From positions 4,712,001 to 4,776,000 of the forward strand of contig NZ_CP106798.1 in assembly GCF_025642155.1 (NCBI RefSeq): a DNA stretch of 64,000 nt. Direction: 5' to 3'. This stretch comes from Streptomyces sp. HUAS 15-9. Its GTDB lineage: Bacteria > Actinomycetota > Actinomycetes > Streptomycetales > Streptomycetaceae. The position numbers were made by a program, and so were the translations under genes. The number at the start of each line of letters is the position of its first letter. The first letter of the stretch is position 1. Positions 1 to 8,400 of the stretch are shown one piece after another. Below the pieces are notes generated by a model, which saw nothing but the letters and a program-made list of their open reading frames with translations, was not told where the DNA came from and made no database searches.

Positions 1-612
1 GTAGCGGTCGGGGGTGCCGGGGAGCAGGAGTTCCCCGCGGGCGAGGGAGAAGAGCAGGTAGGCCAGGGGGTAGACGAGCCAGGTCGTGGCCTGGCGCAGG
101 TGCAGGCGGCCGGGGGCCGTGAGCAGGAGCCAGTCCAGTACCGCCGCGGCCGGGGCCGCTTTGTGGAGGAGCTGGGCGGCGAGCCACTCGCCGTGCCAGG
201 GCGCCGGTGGCGTCGTCGCGCCCGTCATGGAGAACGGGGGCGTCGTGTGGGCCAGCAGCAGGTGGTAGGCGAGGGCCGAGATCACTGCGTAGAGGAGCAC
301 GGCGCCCGTCACGGCGGACGGTATGGGGCGGCGGGCCGACCACGCGCGGCGGGCCGAGATCAGGAACACCAGCGCCAGTAGGACATTGGCCTGGACGCTG
401 AAGTAGCTCATCGCCCGGGTCGGGCTGCCCAGGAGGAGCTCCAGGGTTACGCCCGTGGCCGCCGCCAGGGCCGTAAGGAGGCGGAATACCGCGGCCAGGG
501 GGCGGGGGAAGGGGGGTACCACCGCCGTGGCCGGTACATGCGAGGGCAGCAGTCTGGGCTTGCGCGGGACCGCGGGGAGGTCCGGGATGTCCCTGGGTAT
601 CGGGGCGGTCAT
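1..612 (-). CDS. Pr6Pr-family integral membrane protein, N-terminal 204 residues (truncated by window edge)
   Basis: An open frame runs leftwards from an ATG at 610-612 and leaves the window without a stop. After a proline-rich cytosolic leader of about 35 residues there are repeated hydrophobic helices. The patterns YFSVQANVLLAL near residue 70 and HKAAPAAAVLDWLLL near residue 150 are typical of the FAR-17a/Pr6Pr group of multi-pass proteins. That family has no established bacterial function, so none is assigned. The C-terminus is missing. The start is chosen because no upstream in-frame codon fits before the 613-730 spacer. The family call is pattern recognition only. Confidence 0.7.
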   Translation of the reverse strand, partial: MTAPIPRDIPDLPAVPRKPRLLPSHVPATAVVPPFPRPLAAVFRLLTALAAATGVTLELLLGSPTRAMSYFSVQANVLLALVFLISARRAWSARRPIPSAVTGAVLLYAVISALAYHLLLAHTTPPFSMTGATTPPAPWHGEWLAAQLLHKAAPAAAVLDWLLLTAPGRLHLRQATTWLVYPLAYLLFSLARGELLLPGTPDRY

Positions 613-675
613 GCCCTCACGCTAGGCAAAGCGTATAAAAGGGGCGATATGGGCGGGGCCGGGTGGGTTACTGGT

Positions 676-710
676 TACGGACTACGGACTACGGACTACG
701 GACTACGGAC
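676..710. repeat. Five perfect copies of a 7-bp tandem repeat (tacggac)
   Basis: The heptamer tacggac is repeated five times without error between the stop of the metallophosphoesterase gene (731) and the start of the membrane protein gene (612). It lies in the presumed promoter region of the latter. A short perfect array like this can change copy number by slippage, but no such effect is shown here. Confidence 0.9.
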
Positions 711-730
711 TGCTCCCGGCCCCCGGCCGA

Positions 731-1657
731 CTACTCCCGGCCCACCAGCGTCAGCAGCGTCGCCTCCGGTGGGCAGGCGAACCGTACCGGCGTGTAGCGG
801 TTCGTACCGCAGCCCGCCGACACGTGGAGGTACGACGTGCGGCCCTCCGCCGTGTGCGTGGACAGGCCCTTCACGCGGTCCGTGTCCAGGTCGCAGTTGG
901 TGACCAGGGCGCCGTAGAAGGGGATGCAGAGCTGGCCGCCGTGGGTGTGGCCGGCCAGGACCAGGGGGTAGTCGTCCGCCGTGAACGAGTCCAGCACTCG
1001 CAGGTACGGCGCGTGCACCACGCCCATCGAGAAGTCGGACATACCCGAGGGACCGCCGGCCACCTGCAGATAGCGGTCGCGCTTGATGTGCGGGTCGTCC
1101 AGGCCCGTCAGCTCCACCGAGACGCCCTCGACCTTCAGCACACCCCGCGTGTTGGTCAGGTTCAGCCAGCCCGCCGCGTCGAAGCCGTCGCGGAGGTCCT
1201 CCCAGGGGTTGTGGATCGCGCCCACGACCGGCGGGTTGCCGTTGAGGCCGTGGTGGCCGCTGGCCTTCTCCAGCAGGTAGCGGGCCGGGTTGCGGAGGCT
1301 GGGGCCGTAGTAGTCGTTGGAGCCGAAGACGTACGCGCCCGGGAACTCCATCAGGGGGCCGAGGGCGTCCAGGACCTCGGGGACGCCCTCCTGGTCCGAC
1401 AGGTTGTCGCCGGTGTTGATCACGAAGTCCGGTCGCAGGCCCGCCAGCGAGCGCAGCCAGCGCTGCTTCTTGCGCTGACCGCTCACCATGTGGATGTCGG
1501 AGACCTGGAGGATGCGCATCGGGCGCATGCCCGCGGGCAGGACCGGGACGGTCACCCGTCGGAGCCGGAAGGAGCGGGCCTCGAACCCCGCCGCATACAA
1601 CACACCGGCGGCGCCGACCGCCGCGATTCCCAGGGGTACTCCGTATCGAGCGCGCAT
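731..1657 (-). CDS. Membrane-anchored metallophosphoesterase (YkuE/YaeI type)
   Basis: A 308-residue calcineurin-like phosphoesterase. Residues 8-25 form a hydrophobic N-terminal anchor. The dimetal site follows in the expected order: DIH at 54-56, GDN at 83-85, the GSNDYY variant of GNHD at 112-117 and GHTHGG at 236-241. It should hydrolyse a phosphoester at the cell surface, but the substrate is unknown. In YaeI-like relatives it may be UDP-diacylglucosamine or another envelope lipid. It lies near a penicillin-binding protein gene, as Rv3683 lies beside ponA2 in Mycobacterium, which hints at an envelope role. The ATG at 1655-1657 is the obvious start, directly before the membrane segment. 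Confidence 0.88.
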   Translation of the reverse strand: MRARYGVPLGIAAVGAAGVLYAAGFEARSFRLRRVTVPVLPAGMRPMRILQVSDIHMVSGQRKKQRWLRSLAGLRPDFVINTGDNLSDQEGVPEVLDALGPLMEFPGAYVFGSNDYYGPSLRNPARYLLEKASGHHGLNGNPPVVGAIHNPWEDLRDGFDAAGWLNLTNTRGVLKVEGVSVELTGLDDPHIKRDRYLQVAGGPSGMSDFSMGVVHAPYLRVLDSFTADDYPLVLAGHTHGGQLCIPFYGALVTNCDLDTDRVKGLSTHTAEGRTSYLHVSAGCGTNRYTPVRFACPPEATLLTLVGRE

Positions 1658-1810
1658 ACAACCATCGTGTCAGACCGCACGGTGGCCCAGGGACCGCCTG
1701 TCGCCCAAGCCCCCGTCCGATTCGGCGGCGGGGGCGGTTCTCGTGACGCCGACCGGGTCCCGGCTAAATCGGCAGGCGTCCGGCCTTCCGTACCTGCGAC
1801 AATCGACGCC

Positions 1811-2278
1811 ATGACCACCACGCTCAAGTCGAAGCTGCACGACGACCTCAACGCCGCGATCAAGGAGCGCGACGAGCTCCGCTCCTCGACGCTGCGGCTG
1901 ACGCTCGCCGCGATCACCAAGGAGGAGGTCGCGGGCAAGGAGAAGCGCGAGCTCTCCGACGACGAGGTCCTCAAGGTGATCACCAAGGAGGCCAAGAAGC
2001 GCCGGGAGGCGGCCGACGCCTTCGCCCAGGGTGGTCGTCCCGAGCAGGCCGAGCGGGAGAAGGCGGAGGGCGAGGTCCTCGCCGCGTACCTGCCCAAGCA
2101 GCTGTCCGACGGGGAGCTGGAGCGGATCGTCGCCCAGGCCGTCGAGGAGGCGAAGGCCGCGGGCGCCGAGGGGCCGCGGGCCATGGGTGCCGTCATGAAG
2201 ATCGTGAACCCCAAGGTGGCCGGCCAGGCCGAGGGCGGCCGTGTCGCCGCCGCGGTCAAGAAGTTGCTGCAGGGCTGA
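1811..2278 (+). CDS. GatB/YqeY domain protein
   Basis: A 155-residue, highly charged helical protein matching the YqeY family, which resembles the tail domain of GatB in the tRNA-dependent amidotransferase. Typical landmarks are the N-terminal LKSKLHDDLNAAIKERD helix, the SDDEVLKVITKEAKKRRE segment, a central YLPKQLSDGEL and the C-terminal MGAVMKIVNPKVAGQAEGG. The family may bind tRNA, but its role is not settled. It is divergent from the metallophosphoesterase gene. It converges on the penicillin-binding protein gene, separated from it by a strong terminator hairpin. The ATG at 1811 is chosen because it gives the family's usual length. Confidence 0.9.
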   Translation: MTTTLKSKLHDDLNAAIKERDELRSSTLRLTLAAITKEEVAGKEKRELSDDEVLKVITKEAKKRREAADAFAQGGRPEQAEREKAEGEVLAAYLPKQLSDGELERIVAQAVEEAKAAGAEGPRAMGAVMKIVNPKVAGQAEGGRVAAAVKKLLQG

Positions 2279-2307
2279 AGCCGGGCATACGGCATACGGC
2301 ACGGCAA

Positions 2308-2346
2308 CGGGACCGCACCGTGGGCTTCTGCCCGGGTGCGGTCCCG
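2308..2346. terminator. Bidirectional terminator hairpin between yqeY-like and PBP genes
   Basis: A perfect 12-bp stem (2308-2319 pairing with 2335-2346) closes a loop that itself can fold a short GGGC/GCCC stem. It sits between two convergent genes and can serve both. There is no T run, which is normal for Streptomyces terminators. Confidence 0.8.
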
Positions 2347-2403
2347 CTGTGTGGGTTCCGTTGTGTCGGTCCCGTTCTGTCTGCGAATCCGACGGCGTCG
2401 GCC

Positions 2404-4710
2404 TCAGCCGTGCGTCCCGCCGGTCTTCCTTCCCCCGTTGCTCTGCCCCTGGATGAAGTTGCCCGGGAGGGAGAGGGTGGGCGCCGGGAGCGGGCCGCCG
2501 TTCGTGCCGCCGTTGGCCGTGCCCGCCGTCGTACCGCCGTCCGTCAGGCCGCCGATGATCCCGCCGATGAAGCCGCCGTTGTCGCCACCGTGGCCACGGC
2601 CGTGCCCATGGCCGTCTCCGTTGTCGTCGCCGTTGTCGTTGCTGTCCGGGATGTCGACGAGGTTGAAGGACTCGGCCGGCTTGCCCTGGAGGGCGCCGGT
2701 CATGGCGTCCTTCCAGATCGGGCCGGGGACCTCGCCGCCGTAGACGAGGGGGCGGTAGACGCCGCCGATGGTGATGTTGACCATCTTCACGTTCTGCCGG
2801 GCGCTGCCGACCCAGACGGCGCCGGCCATGTTGGGCGTGTAGCCGACGAACCAGGCGTTCTTGCGCTCGTCCGTCGTACCCGTCTTGCCGGCGCTCTCGC
2901 GGTCGGTGAGGCCGGCCTGCTGACCCGTGCCGGAGTCGACCACGCCGCGCAGCAGCGTGTTGACCGTGTCGGCGGTGTTCTCGCTCATCGCGCGCGAGCA
3001 GGTCGACTTCGGCACCGGGAGGGACTTCTGCTCGTTGCCGGCCTTCTGGGTGATCGACTCGATGGCGATCGGCGTGCAGTACATGCCGCGGGCGGCGAAG
3101 GTGGCGTACGCGTTGGCCATCGTCAGCGGGGAGATGCCCTTGGAACCGAGCGCGATGGCCGGCGCCTCGGGGAGCTTCTTGCCGTCGCCCTGCACCACGT
3201 GCAGCGCGTCGGTCATCTTCACCACCGGGCACAGACCGATGTCGGAGATGAGTTGCACGAAGTAGGTGTTGACCGACTTCGCCATCGCCTCCTTCATGGC
3301 GTACGGGCCCTTCTCCGACTCGCTCTCGTTCTCGACGGTGTAGTTGCTGTCGTTGACCCACTGCTTGCCGTTGCACGCCTGCACCGGGCTCGGATAGGGC
3401 ATCTTGTACGGCGACGGGTACTCCTGGGTCGCCGGCTTGCCGCCCTCTATGGCGGCCGCGGCCACGAAGGGCTTGAAGGTCGAACCGGTCGGGAAGCCGA
3501 AGTTGGAGCCGCCCATGTCACGGTCGACCGAGTAGTTGTACTCGGTCTCGTTCTTGCCGTAGCCGTACGGCTTCGACTGGCCCATGGCCAGGATCTTGCC
3601 GGTGCCGGGCTCGACCAGGGTGGCGGCCGCGGCCACCTTGTCCGACTTCTCGACGTGCTGCTTGAGCGAGGCCTGGACCGATGCCTGGGACTGCGGGTCG
3701 AGGGTCGTACGGATCGTCAGACCGCCGCGGTTCCAGATCTTGGCCCGGGCCTCCTTGGTCTTGCCGAAGACCGGGTCGTTGAGGAAGACGTGTTCCACGT
3801 ACTTGCAGAAGAAGCCGGCACCCTTGCTCGCGGTGATGCAGCCGTTCTTGGGCTGGCTGACGTGCAGCCCGAGCGGCTTCTCCTTGGCCGCGTCGGCCTC
3901 CTGCTGGGAGATGTCGCCGACCTCGGCCATGCGCTGCAGGACGGTGTTGCGGCGCTTGGTGGCCTCCGCCTCGTCGTTCACCGGGTCGTAGCGGCTGGGC
4001 GACTGGACGATGCCGGCCAGCAGCGCGGCCTGCTGAAGGCTGAGGTCCTTGGCGTGCTTGGAGAAGTAGCGCTGGGAGGCCGCCTCGACGCCGTAGGCCT
4101 GCTCGCCGAAGAAGGTGATGTTGAGGTAGTTCTCGAGGATCTTCTTCTTGCCGAGCTTTTCCTCGATCTGGATCGCGTACTTCAGCTCGCGGATCTTGCG
4201 GCCCAGGGTCTGCTGGGTGGCCTGCGCGACCTTCGTCGGGTCGTCGCCGGCCTCCTCGATGAAGTAGTTCTTCACCAGCTGCTGGGTGAGCGTGGAGGCA
4301 CCCTGGGCGACCCCGCCGCTCTGCGCGTTCTTGTTCAGCGCGCGCAGGACGCCCTTCAGGTCGATCGCGCCGTGCTGGTAGAAGCGGGAGTCCTCGATCG
4401 CGACGATCGCCTTCTGCATGTACGGCGAGATGTCCTTGAGGTCCACCACTGTGCGGTCACGGGAGTAGACGGTCGCGATCTGGTGGCCCGCGGCGTCCAG
4501 GATGGTGGTCCGCTGGCTGAGCTGTGGGCTCTTCAGATTGGCCGGGATCTCGTCGAAGCCCTGGACCGAGCCCTTGGCCGCGAGCCCGAGCGCTCCGGCA
4601 GCGGGCAGCGCGATGCCGGCCATCACGGCTCCCGCGAGGACACTGACACCGAGGAACTTGGCGGCCTGCTGCGTTGCCGAGAGGCCACCACCCGAGCGCT
4701 TCTTTGGCAT
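2404..4710 (-). CDS. Class A (bifunctional) penicillin-binding protein
   Basis: A 768-residue peptidoglycan synthase. A hydrophobic signal-anchor lies at about residues 18-47. The GT51 glycosyltransferase domain carries EDSRFYQHG (106-114) and GASTLTQQLVKN (137-148). The transpeptidase domain carries the active-site serine in STFK (410-413), SVN (479-481) and KTGT (609-612), all intact. The tail from about 690 is rich in Gly, Asn and Asp and lacks a PASTA domain, unlike mycobacterial PonA2, whose chromosomal position this gene shares. It polymerises and crosslinks glycan strands outside the membrane. The ATG at 4710 gives a short basic cytosolic segment before the anchor. It is divergent from wblA across a long spacer. 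Confidence 0.93.
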   Translation of the reverse strand: MPKKRSGGGLSATQQAAKFLGVSVLAGAVMAGIALPAAGALGLAAKGSVQGFDEIPANLKSPQLSQRTTILDAAGHQIATVYSRDRTVVDLKDISPYMQKAIVAIEDSRFYQHGAIDLKGVLRALNKNAQSGGVAQGASTLTQQLVKNYFIEEAGDDPTKVAQATQQTLGRKIRELKYAIQIEEKLGKKKILENYLNITFFGEQAYGVEAASQRYFSKHAKDLSLQQAALLAGIVQSPSRYDPVNDEAEATKRRNTVLQRMAEVGDISQQEADAAKEKPLGLHVSQPKNGCITASKGAGFFCKYVEHVFLNDPVFGKTKEARAKIWNRGGLTIRTTLDPQSQASVQASLKQHVEKSDKVAAAATLVEPGTGKILAMGQSKPYGYGKNETEYNYSVDRDMGGSNFGFPTGSTFKPFVAAAAIEGGKPATQEYPSPYKMPYPSPVQACNGKQWVNDSNYTVENESESEKGPYAMKEAMAKSVNTYFVQLISDIGLCPVVKMTDALHVVQGDGKKLPEAPAIALGSKGISPLTMANAYATFAARGMYCTPIAIESITQKAGNEQKSLPVPKSTCSRAMSENTADTVNTLLRGVVDSGTGQQAGLTDRESAGKTGTTDERKNAWFVGYTPNMAGAVWVGSARQNVKMVNITIGGVYRPLVYGGEVPGPIWKDAMTGALQGKPAESFNLVDIPDSNDNGDDNGDGHGHGRGHGGDNGGFIGGIIGGLTDGGTTAGTANGGTNGGPLPAPTLSLPGNFIQGQSNGGRKTGGTHG

Positions 4711-5251
4711 GAGGGCAGCCTAATCCGTAGAGATGAGCGATCCGGTGGAGCGGGTGTCTGTCGGGATGTTCGAGTGCCGGATCGTGACATGGGTGACATT
4801 CGCGACATCCCGGGCCGACGGCCCGCGCCGGGCCGTGGACAGCGTGCGGCGCCTACGTTCTCATTCGCCGGACACGCGTATATGCCTTGGCCTAAGCTGC
4901 TCTCAACTGTCACAGCAGTGCGGCCACGTATCAATACGTCCGGCGACCCCGAATCGTTCCGGAGGTAGCCCAAATTTTTTATGGGCGGCGTGTCCGAATC
5001 CGCCTTGTGTGTCAACCGACGTCCGTTGTGACGTACCACAGCTGTCCCGGTTTGCCGGGATGATCACGCATGTCGCCAGCTCACTCCCGCGGGTGATCTG
5101 CCGTTAACCCATAGTCCGTTCGGGCCATTCAAGATTGGGCCCGAAGGGGGTGTTGCGCTGTGCCCACCTTCCGTAACGTCCTCAACTGGCGGCGGTGAAT
5201 ATGCCGCTGCCGCCGTGGGGGAGCCTCGATTCGGGAGAGGACGGCGCCGGT
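4711..5251. promoter_or_regulatory. 541-bp divergent regulatory spacer between PBP gene and wblA
   Basis: No convincing gene is seen. The spacer is less GC-rich than its flanks and contains an A/T run near 4970-4982 (caaattttttatg). It must contain the promoters of the penicillin-binding protein gene (leftwards) and of wblA (rightwards), and probably a long wblA leader. I cannot place the promoter elements with confidence. Confidence 0.5.
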
Positions 5252-5590
5252 ATGGGCTGGGTAACCGACTGGAGTGCGCAGGCTGCCTGCCGCACTACCG
5301 ATCCGGATGAACTGTTCGTTCAGGGAGCAGCGCAGAACAGGGCCAAGGCGGTGTGCACCGGATGCCCGGTACGCACCGAATGTCTGGCCGATGCGCTGGA
5401 CAACCGCGTCGAGTTCGGCGTGTGGGGAGGCATGACGGAGCGGGAGCGCCGCGCATTGCTGCGCAGGCGGCCCACCGTGACATCGTGGCGCAGGCTCCTG
5501 GAGACCGCGCGCTTGGAGTACGAACGCGGGGCCGGGATCGTGCCTCTCGACAGCGATGAGGTGTACGAGAACTACGCGGCGGTGAGCTGA
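5252..5590 (+). CDS. wblA: WhiB-family iron-sulfur regulator WblA
   Basis: A 112-residue WhiB-like protein. Four cysteines at residues 13, 35, 38 and 44 (C-x21-C-x2-C-x5-C) are the ligands of the [4Fe-4S] cluster. They are followed by GVWGG and an Arg-rich helix (ERERRALLRRRP) used for DNA binding or for contact with the primary sigma factor. The sequence begins MGWVTDWSAQAACRTTD, as I recall for Streptomyces WblA, a pleiotropic regulator of sporulation and repressor of antibiotic production; it is equivalent in position to mycobacterial whiB4. An in-frame ATG at 5195 would add 19 residues unlike the family and has no clear ribosome site. The ATG at 5252 has GGGAGAGG upstream, though at a long spacing. 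Confidence 0.95.
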   Translation: MGWVTDWSAQAACRTTDPDELFVQGAAQNRAKAVCTGCPVRTECLADALDNRVEFGVWGGMTERERRALLRRRPTVTSWRRLLETARLEYERGAGIVPLDSDEVYENYAAVS

Positions 5591-5866
5591 GGGCCTCCCC
5601 TCGGGTCTACACCCAGGGCACCTCGGGCCATGCCGGGCACGCGTCATGGGAAGCGGTGTGTGTGGTATGTCCGGTTATGTGGCATAGGTTGCATGTGGCG
5701 TGTGTCGTATGTCATGGGAAGCGGCTACGGCATGCCTCATGCGGCACGCGCCCAGGTCCAGGGGTCGTCGCGTGTGCGCTCGGGGCAGGGCCCGCCATCT
5801 GCTCGACCGGTGCGGCTCGGGCGTGCCTATAGGGCTCCAAGGCTCAGGCCTCCAGCGCTCCAAGGC
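5591..5866. other. 276-bp convergent intergenic spacer
   Basis: It separates the convergent wblA and ATPase genes. No coding sequence is evident. It contains a 14-bp direct repeat (gtcatgggaagcgg at 5642-5655 and 5711-5724) and a stretch unusually rich in TG/AT steps for this genome. No clear terminator hairpin was found. Confidence 0.5.
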
Positions 5867-7192
5867 CTAGGACAGCTCCGTCCGTCCGGCCGCAAGCCGT
5901 TCCCCGATGTTCCGCAGTCCCGTGAGGTCATGGACATCGCCGGGCAGTGCGGCCACCTCCACCACCGCCACCTCGGGGTGGAGCGCGGTGAAGCGGTCGC
6001 GGGTGCGCTGCTCGCGGGAGAGCAGCCGCATGCGCTCGGCGTGCAGCTTCAGCAGGCCTGCGGTGAGCTGGTCGACTGTGCGCTCCGGGTCCGTGACGGC
6101 GGGGGAGCCTTCGGCGGGAGCCGGCGCTTCGACAGCGGGAGAGTCTGAACTGCCGTACGTGTCGGGAGAGTTACGAAGTCCAGCTTTCCCGCCCCCCTGA
6201 TCCACAATGCGGGGCTCTTCAAGATTTTCCGCGGCGGCGAGCGCACGTTCGGCCGACAGGCGGTCGGCGCCGCTGCCGTGGACGCGGTTGAGCACCAGTC
6301 CGACCAGCGGCATGTCCTCCGCGGCCAGCCGCTCCACGAAGTACGCCGCCTCGCGCAGCGCGTCCCGCTCCGGGGCCGCCACCACGAGGAACGCCGTGCC
6401 GGGCGCTTGCAGCAGCTTGTACGTCGCGTCCGCGCGGGTACGGAACCCGCCGAAGGTCGTGTCCATCGCGGCCACGAACGTCTGGACGTCCTTCAGCAGC
6501 TGACCGCCCAGCAGTTTGCCCAGCGTGCCGGTCATTATCGACATGCCGACGTTGAGGAAGGCCATCCCCGCGCGTCCGCCCAGTTTCGCCGGGGCCGTCA
6601 GCAGCCGGATCAGCCGCCCGTCCAGGAAGGACCCGAGCCGCTTGGGCGCGTCGAGGAAGTCCAGCGCCGACCGGGAGGGCGGCGTGTCGACCACGATCAG
6701 GTCCCATTCGTCCCTGGCCCGCAGCTGCCCCAGCTTCTCCATCGCCATGTACTCCTGCGTGCCCGCGAAGCCCGCCGAGAGCGACTGGTAGAAGGGGTTG
6801 GCCAGGATCGCGGCCGCCCGCTCGGGGTCCGCGTGCGCCTCGACGACCTCGTCGAAGGTGCGCTTCATGTCGAGCATCATGGCGTGCAGTTCGCCGTCGC
6901 CGTCGGTGCCCTTGACCCGGCGCGGGACGTTGTCCAGCGAGTCGATGCCCATGGACTGGGCGAGCCGCCGGGCCGGGTCGATGGTGAGGACGACCACCTT
7001 CCGGCCGCGCTCGGCGGCCCGCAGCCCGAGAGCCGCCGCGGTCGTCGTCTTGCCGACACCGCCCGAGCCGCAGCACACCACGATCCGGGTCTTCGGGTCG
7101 TCGAGCAGCGGGTCGACATCGAGCACGCGCGCGGGGGAGAGGCGGTGGCGGCCGGTGTCCTGCGCCTGGGCCGGGTCCGGGTCCGGACTCAT
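5867..7192 (-). CDS. Get3/ArsA-family P-loop ATPase (second gene of pair)
   Basis: A 441-residue ATPase with the deviant Walker A CGSGGVGKTT (41-50), a switch region TIDPARRLAQSMG and a Walker B/switch segment LIVVDTPPSRSALDFL. These are hallmarks of the ArsA/Get3 branch of the SIMIBI NTPases. No ArsB pump lies nearby, so arsenite export is unlikely. The mycobacterial pair at the same locus (Rv3679/Rv3680) forms one complex and has been linked to tolerance of toxic metabolites. An Ala/Pro/Ser-rich insertion of about 55 residues lies near residue 340. It overlaps the upstream paralogue by ATGA, so the two subunits are probably made in equal amounts. Confidence 0.88.
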   Translation of the reverse strand: MSPDPDPAQAQDTGRHRLSPARVLDVDPLLDDPKTRIVVCCGSGGVGKTTTAAALGLRAAERGRKVVVLTIDPARRLAQSMGIDSLDNVPRRVKGTDGDGELHAMMLDMKRTFDEVVEAHADPERAAAILANPFYQSLSAGFAGTQEYMAMEKLGQLRARDEWDLIVVDTPPSRSALDFLDAPKRLGSFLDGRLIRLLTAPAKLGGRAGMAFLNVGMSIMTGTLGKLLGGQLLKDVQTFVAAMDTTFGGFRTRADATYKLLQAPGTAFLVVAAPERDALREAAYFVERLAAEDMPLVGLVLNRVHGSGADRLSAERALAAAENLEEPRIVDQGGGKAGLRNSPDTYGSSDSPAVEAPAPAEGSPAVTDPERTVDQLTAGLLKLHAERMRLLSREQRTRDRFTALHPEVAVVEVAALPGDVHDLTGLRNIGERLAAGRTELS

Positions 7193-8166
7193 GACATCCC
7201 CTGCTTCCGCAGCTCGGTGGCGAGTTCGTACAGGCCCGCCAGGTCCATGCCCTCGGCGAGCAGCGGCAGTTCGTGCAGCGGCAGGTCCAGCTCGCCGAGG
7301 ACGGCGCGCTGCTCGTGCTCCAGCGCGTACCGCTCGGCGTACTCGGCGGCCTGGTCCAGCAGCGGGTCCACCAGCTGTTCGGCCTTGCCGCCGCGGCGTG
7401 CCCCGCCCAGCCCGGCGGCGGACAGCGCCTGTGCTACGGCGGTGCGCGGCACGGTCCGTACGAGTTCCAGGTCGGCCTCGTCCAGCACCTCGGGCCGCAC
7501 CATGTTCACGATGACCCGGCCCACCGGCAGCCGCGCGGCCCGCAGTTCGGCGATCCCGTCCGCGGTCTCCTGGACCGGCATCTCCTCCAGGAGCGTGACC
7601 AGGTGCACCGCGGTCTCGGGTGACTTCAGCACCCGCATCACGGCCTGTGCCTGATTGTGTATCGGGCCGATCTTCGCGAGTCCCGCGACCTCGTCGTTGA
7701 CGTTGAGGAATCGGGTGACGCGCCCGGTCGGCGGGGCGTCCATGACGACGTAGTCGTATACGAAATGCCCGCTCTTGTCCTTGCGTCGCACCGCCTCGCA
7801 CGCCTTGCCCGTCAGGAGTACGTCCCTCAGGCCGGGCGCGACGGTGGTCGCGAAGTCGATGGCGCCGAGCTTCTTCAGGGCCCGGCCCGCCCCGCCCAGT
7901 TTGTAGAACATCTGGAGGTAGTCCAGAAGGGCCAGTTCGGGGTCGATGGCCAGTGCGTACACCTCCCCGCCCCCGGGAACCACGGCGATTTTTCGTTCCT
8001 CGTAGGGCAACGCCTCTGTTTCGAAGAGCTGTGCGATGCCCTGCCGACCCTCGACCTCCACGAGAAGCGCCCGCTTCCCCTCGGTCGCGAGGGCCAGCGC
8101 GAGGGCAGCGGCGACCGTCGTCTTTCCGGTCCCGCCCTTGCCGCTGACGACCTGGAGCCTGCTCAC
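7189..8166 (-). CDS. Get3/ArsA-family P-loop ATPase (first gene of pair)
   Basis: A 325-residue paralogue of the following ATPase. Its Walker A SGKGGTGKTT starts at residue 8 with two conserved lysines, and VVMDAPPTGRVTRFL marks the switch/Walker B region. The GTG at 8164-8166 is preferred. Upstream in-frame sequence would add 38 residues that are Cys- and Pro-rich and unlike the family, and it would run into the divergent gene's promoter. Together with the downstream gene it probably forms a heterodimeric ATPase. The next gene starts inside its stop codon. Confidence 0.88.
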   Translation of the reverse strand: MSRLQVVSGKGGTGKTTVAAALALALATEGKRALLVEVEGRQGIAQLFETEALPYEERKIAVVPGGGEVYALAIDPELALLDYLQMFYKLGGAGRALKKLGAIDFATTVAPGLRDVLLTGKACEAVRRKDKSGHFVYDYVVMDAPPTGRVTRFLNVNDEVAGLAKIGPIHNQAQAVMRVLKSPETAVHLVTLLEEMPVQETADGIAELRAARLPVGRVIVNMVRPEVLDEADLELVRTVPRTAVAQALSAAGLGGARRGGKAEQLVDPLLDQAAEYAERYALEHEQRAVLGELDLPLHELPLLAEGMDLAGLYELATELRKQGMS

Positions 8167-8238
8167 GTATTCGAGACTAACCAGTCCGCGGACGGGCCAC
8201 GCGGGAGGCTGTGGATAACAGGGGCTACAGTCGGCCAC
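8167..8238. promoter_or_regulatory. Divergent promoter spacer with a DnaA-box-like 9-mer
   Basis: This 72-bp spacer drives the ATPase pair leftwards and the DUF4177 gene rightwards. On the minus strand it contains TTATCCACA (complement of 8210-8218), a perfect match to the high-affinity DnaA box. Whether DnaA binds here is unknown. Confidence 0.55.
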
Positions 8239-8400
8239 ATGACCAAGTGGGAATACGCAACCGTGCCGCTGCTCGTCCATGCCACGAAGCAGATTCTGGA
8301 CACCTGGGGCGAGGACGGCTGGGAGCTCGTCCAGGTCGTGCCCGGCCCGAACAACCCCGAGCAGCTCGTGGCCTACCTGAAGCGGGCGAAGCAGTCGTGA
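8239..8400 (+). CDS. Small DUF4177-type protein
   Basis: A 53-residue protein beginning MTKWEYATVPLL and containing ILDTWGEDGWELVQV, the pattern of the DUF4177 family (a small alpha/beta protein of unknown function). The match covers nearly the whole protein. It is the first gene of a short rightward operon, and its last codons overlap the GTG start of the RidA gene (GTGA at 8397-8400), so translation is likely coupled. Confidence 0.85.
   Translation: MTKWEYATVPLLVHATKQILDTWGEDGWELVQVVPGPNNPEQLVAYLKRAKQS

Noticed and set aside
676..710. Possible CRISPR array
   Set aside because: Contiguous 7-bp repeats without spacers and no cas genes; a simple tandem repeat.
5867..7192. Arsenite pump ATPase role
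   Set aside because: No ArsB, ArsR or ArsC nearby and the family includes many non-arsenic ATPases.
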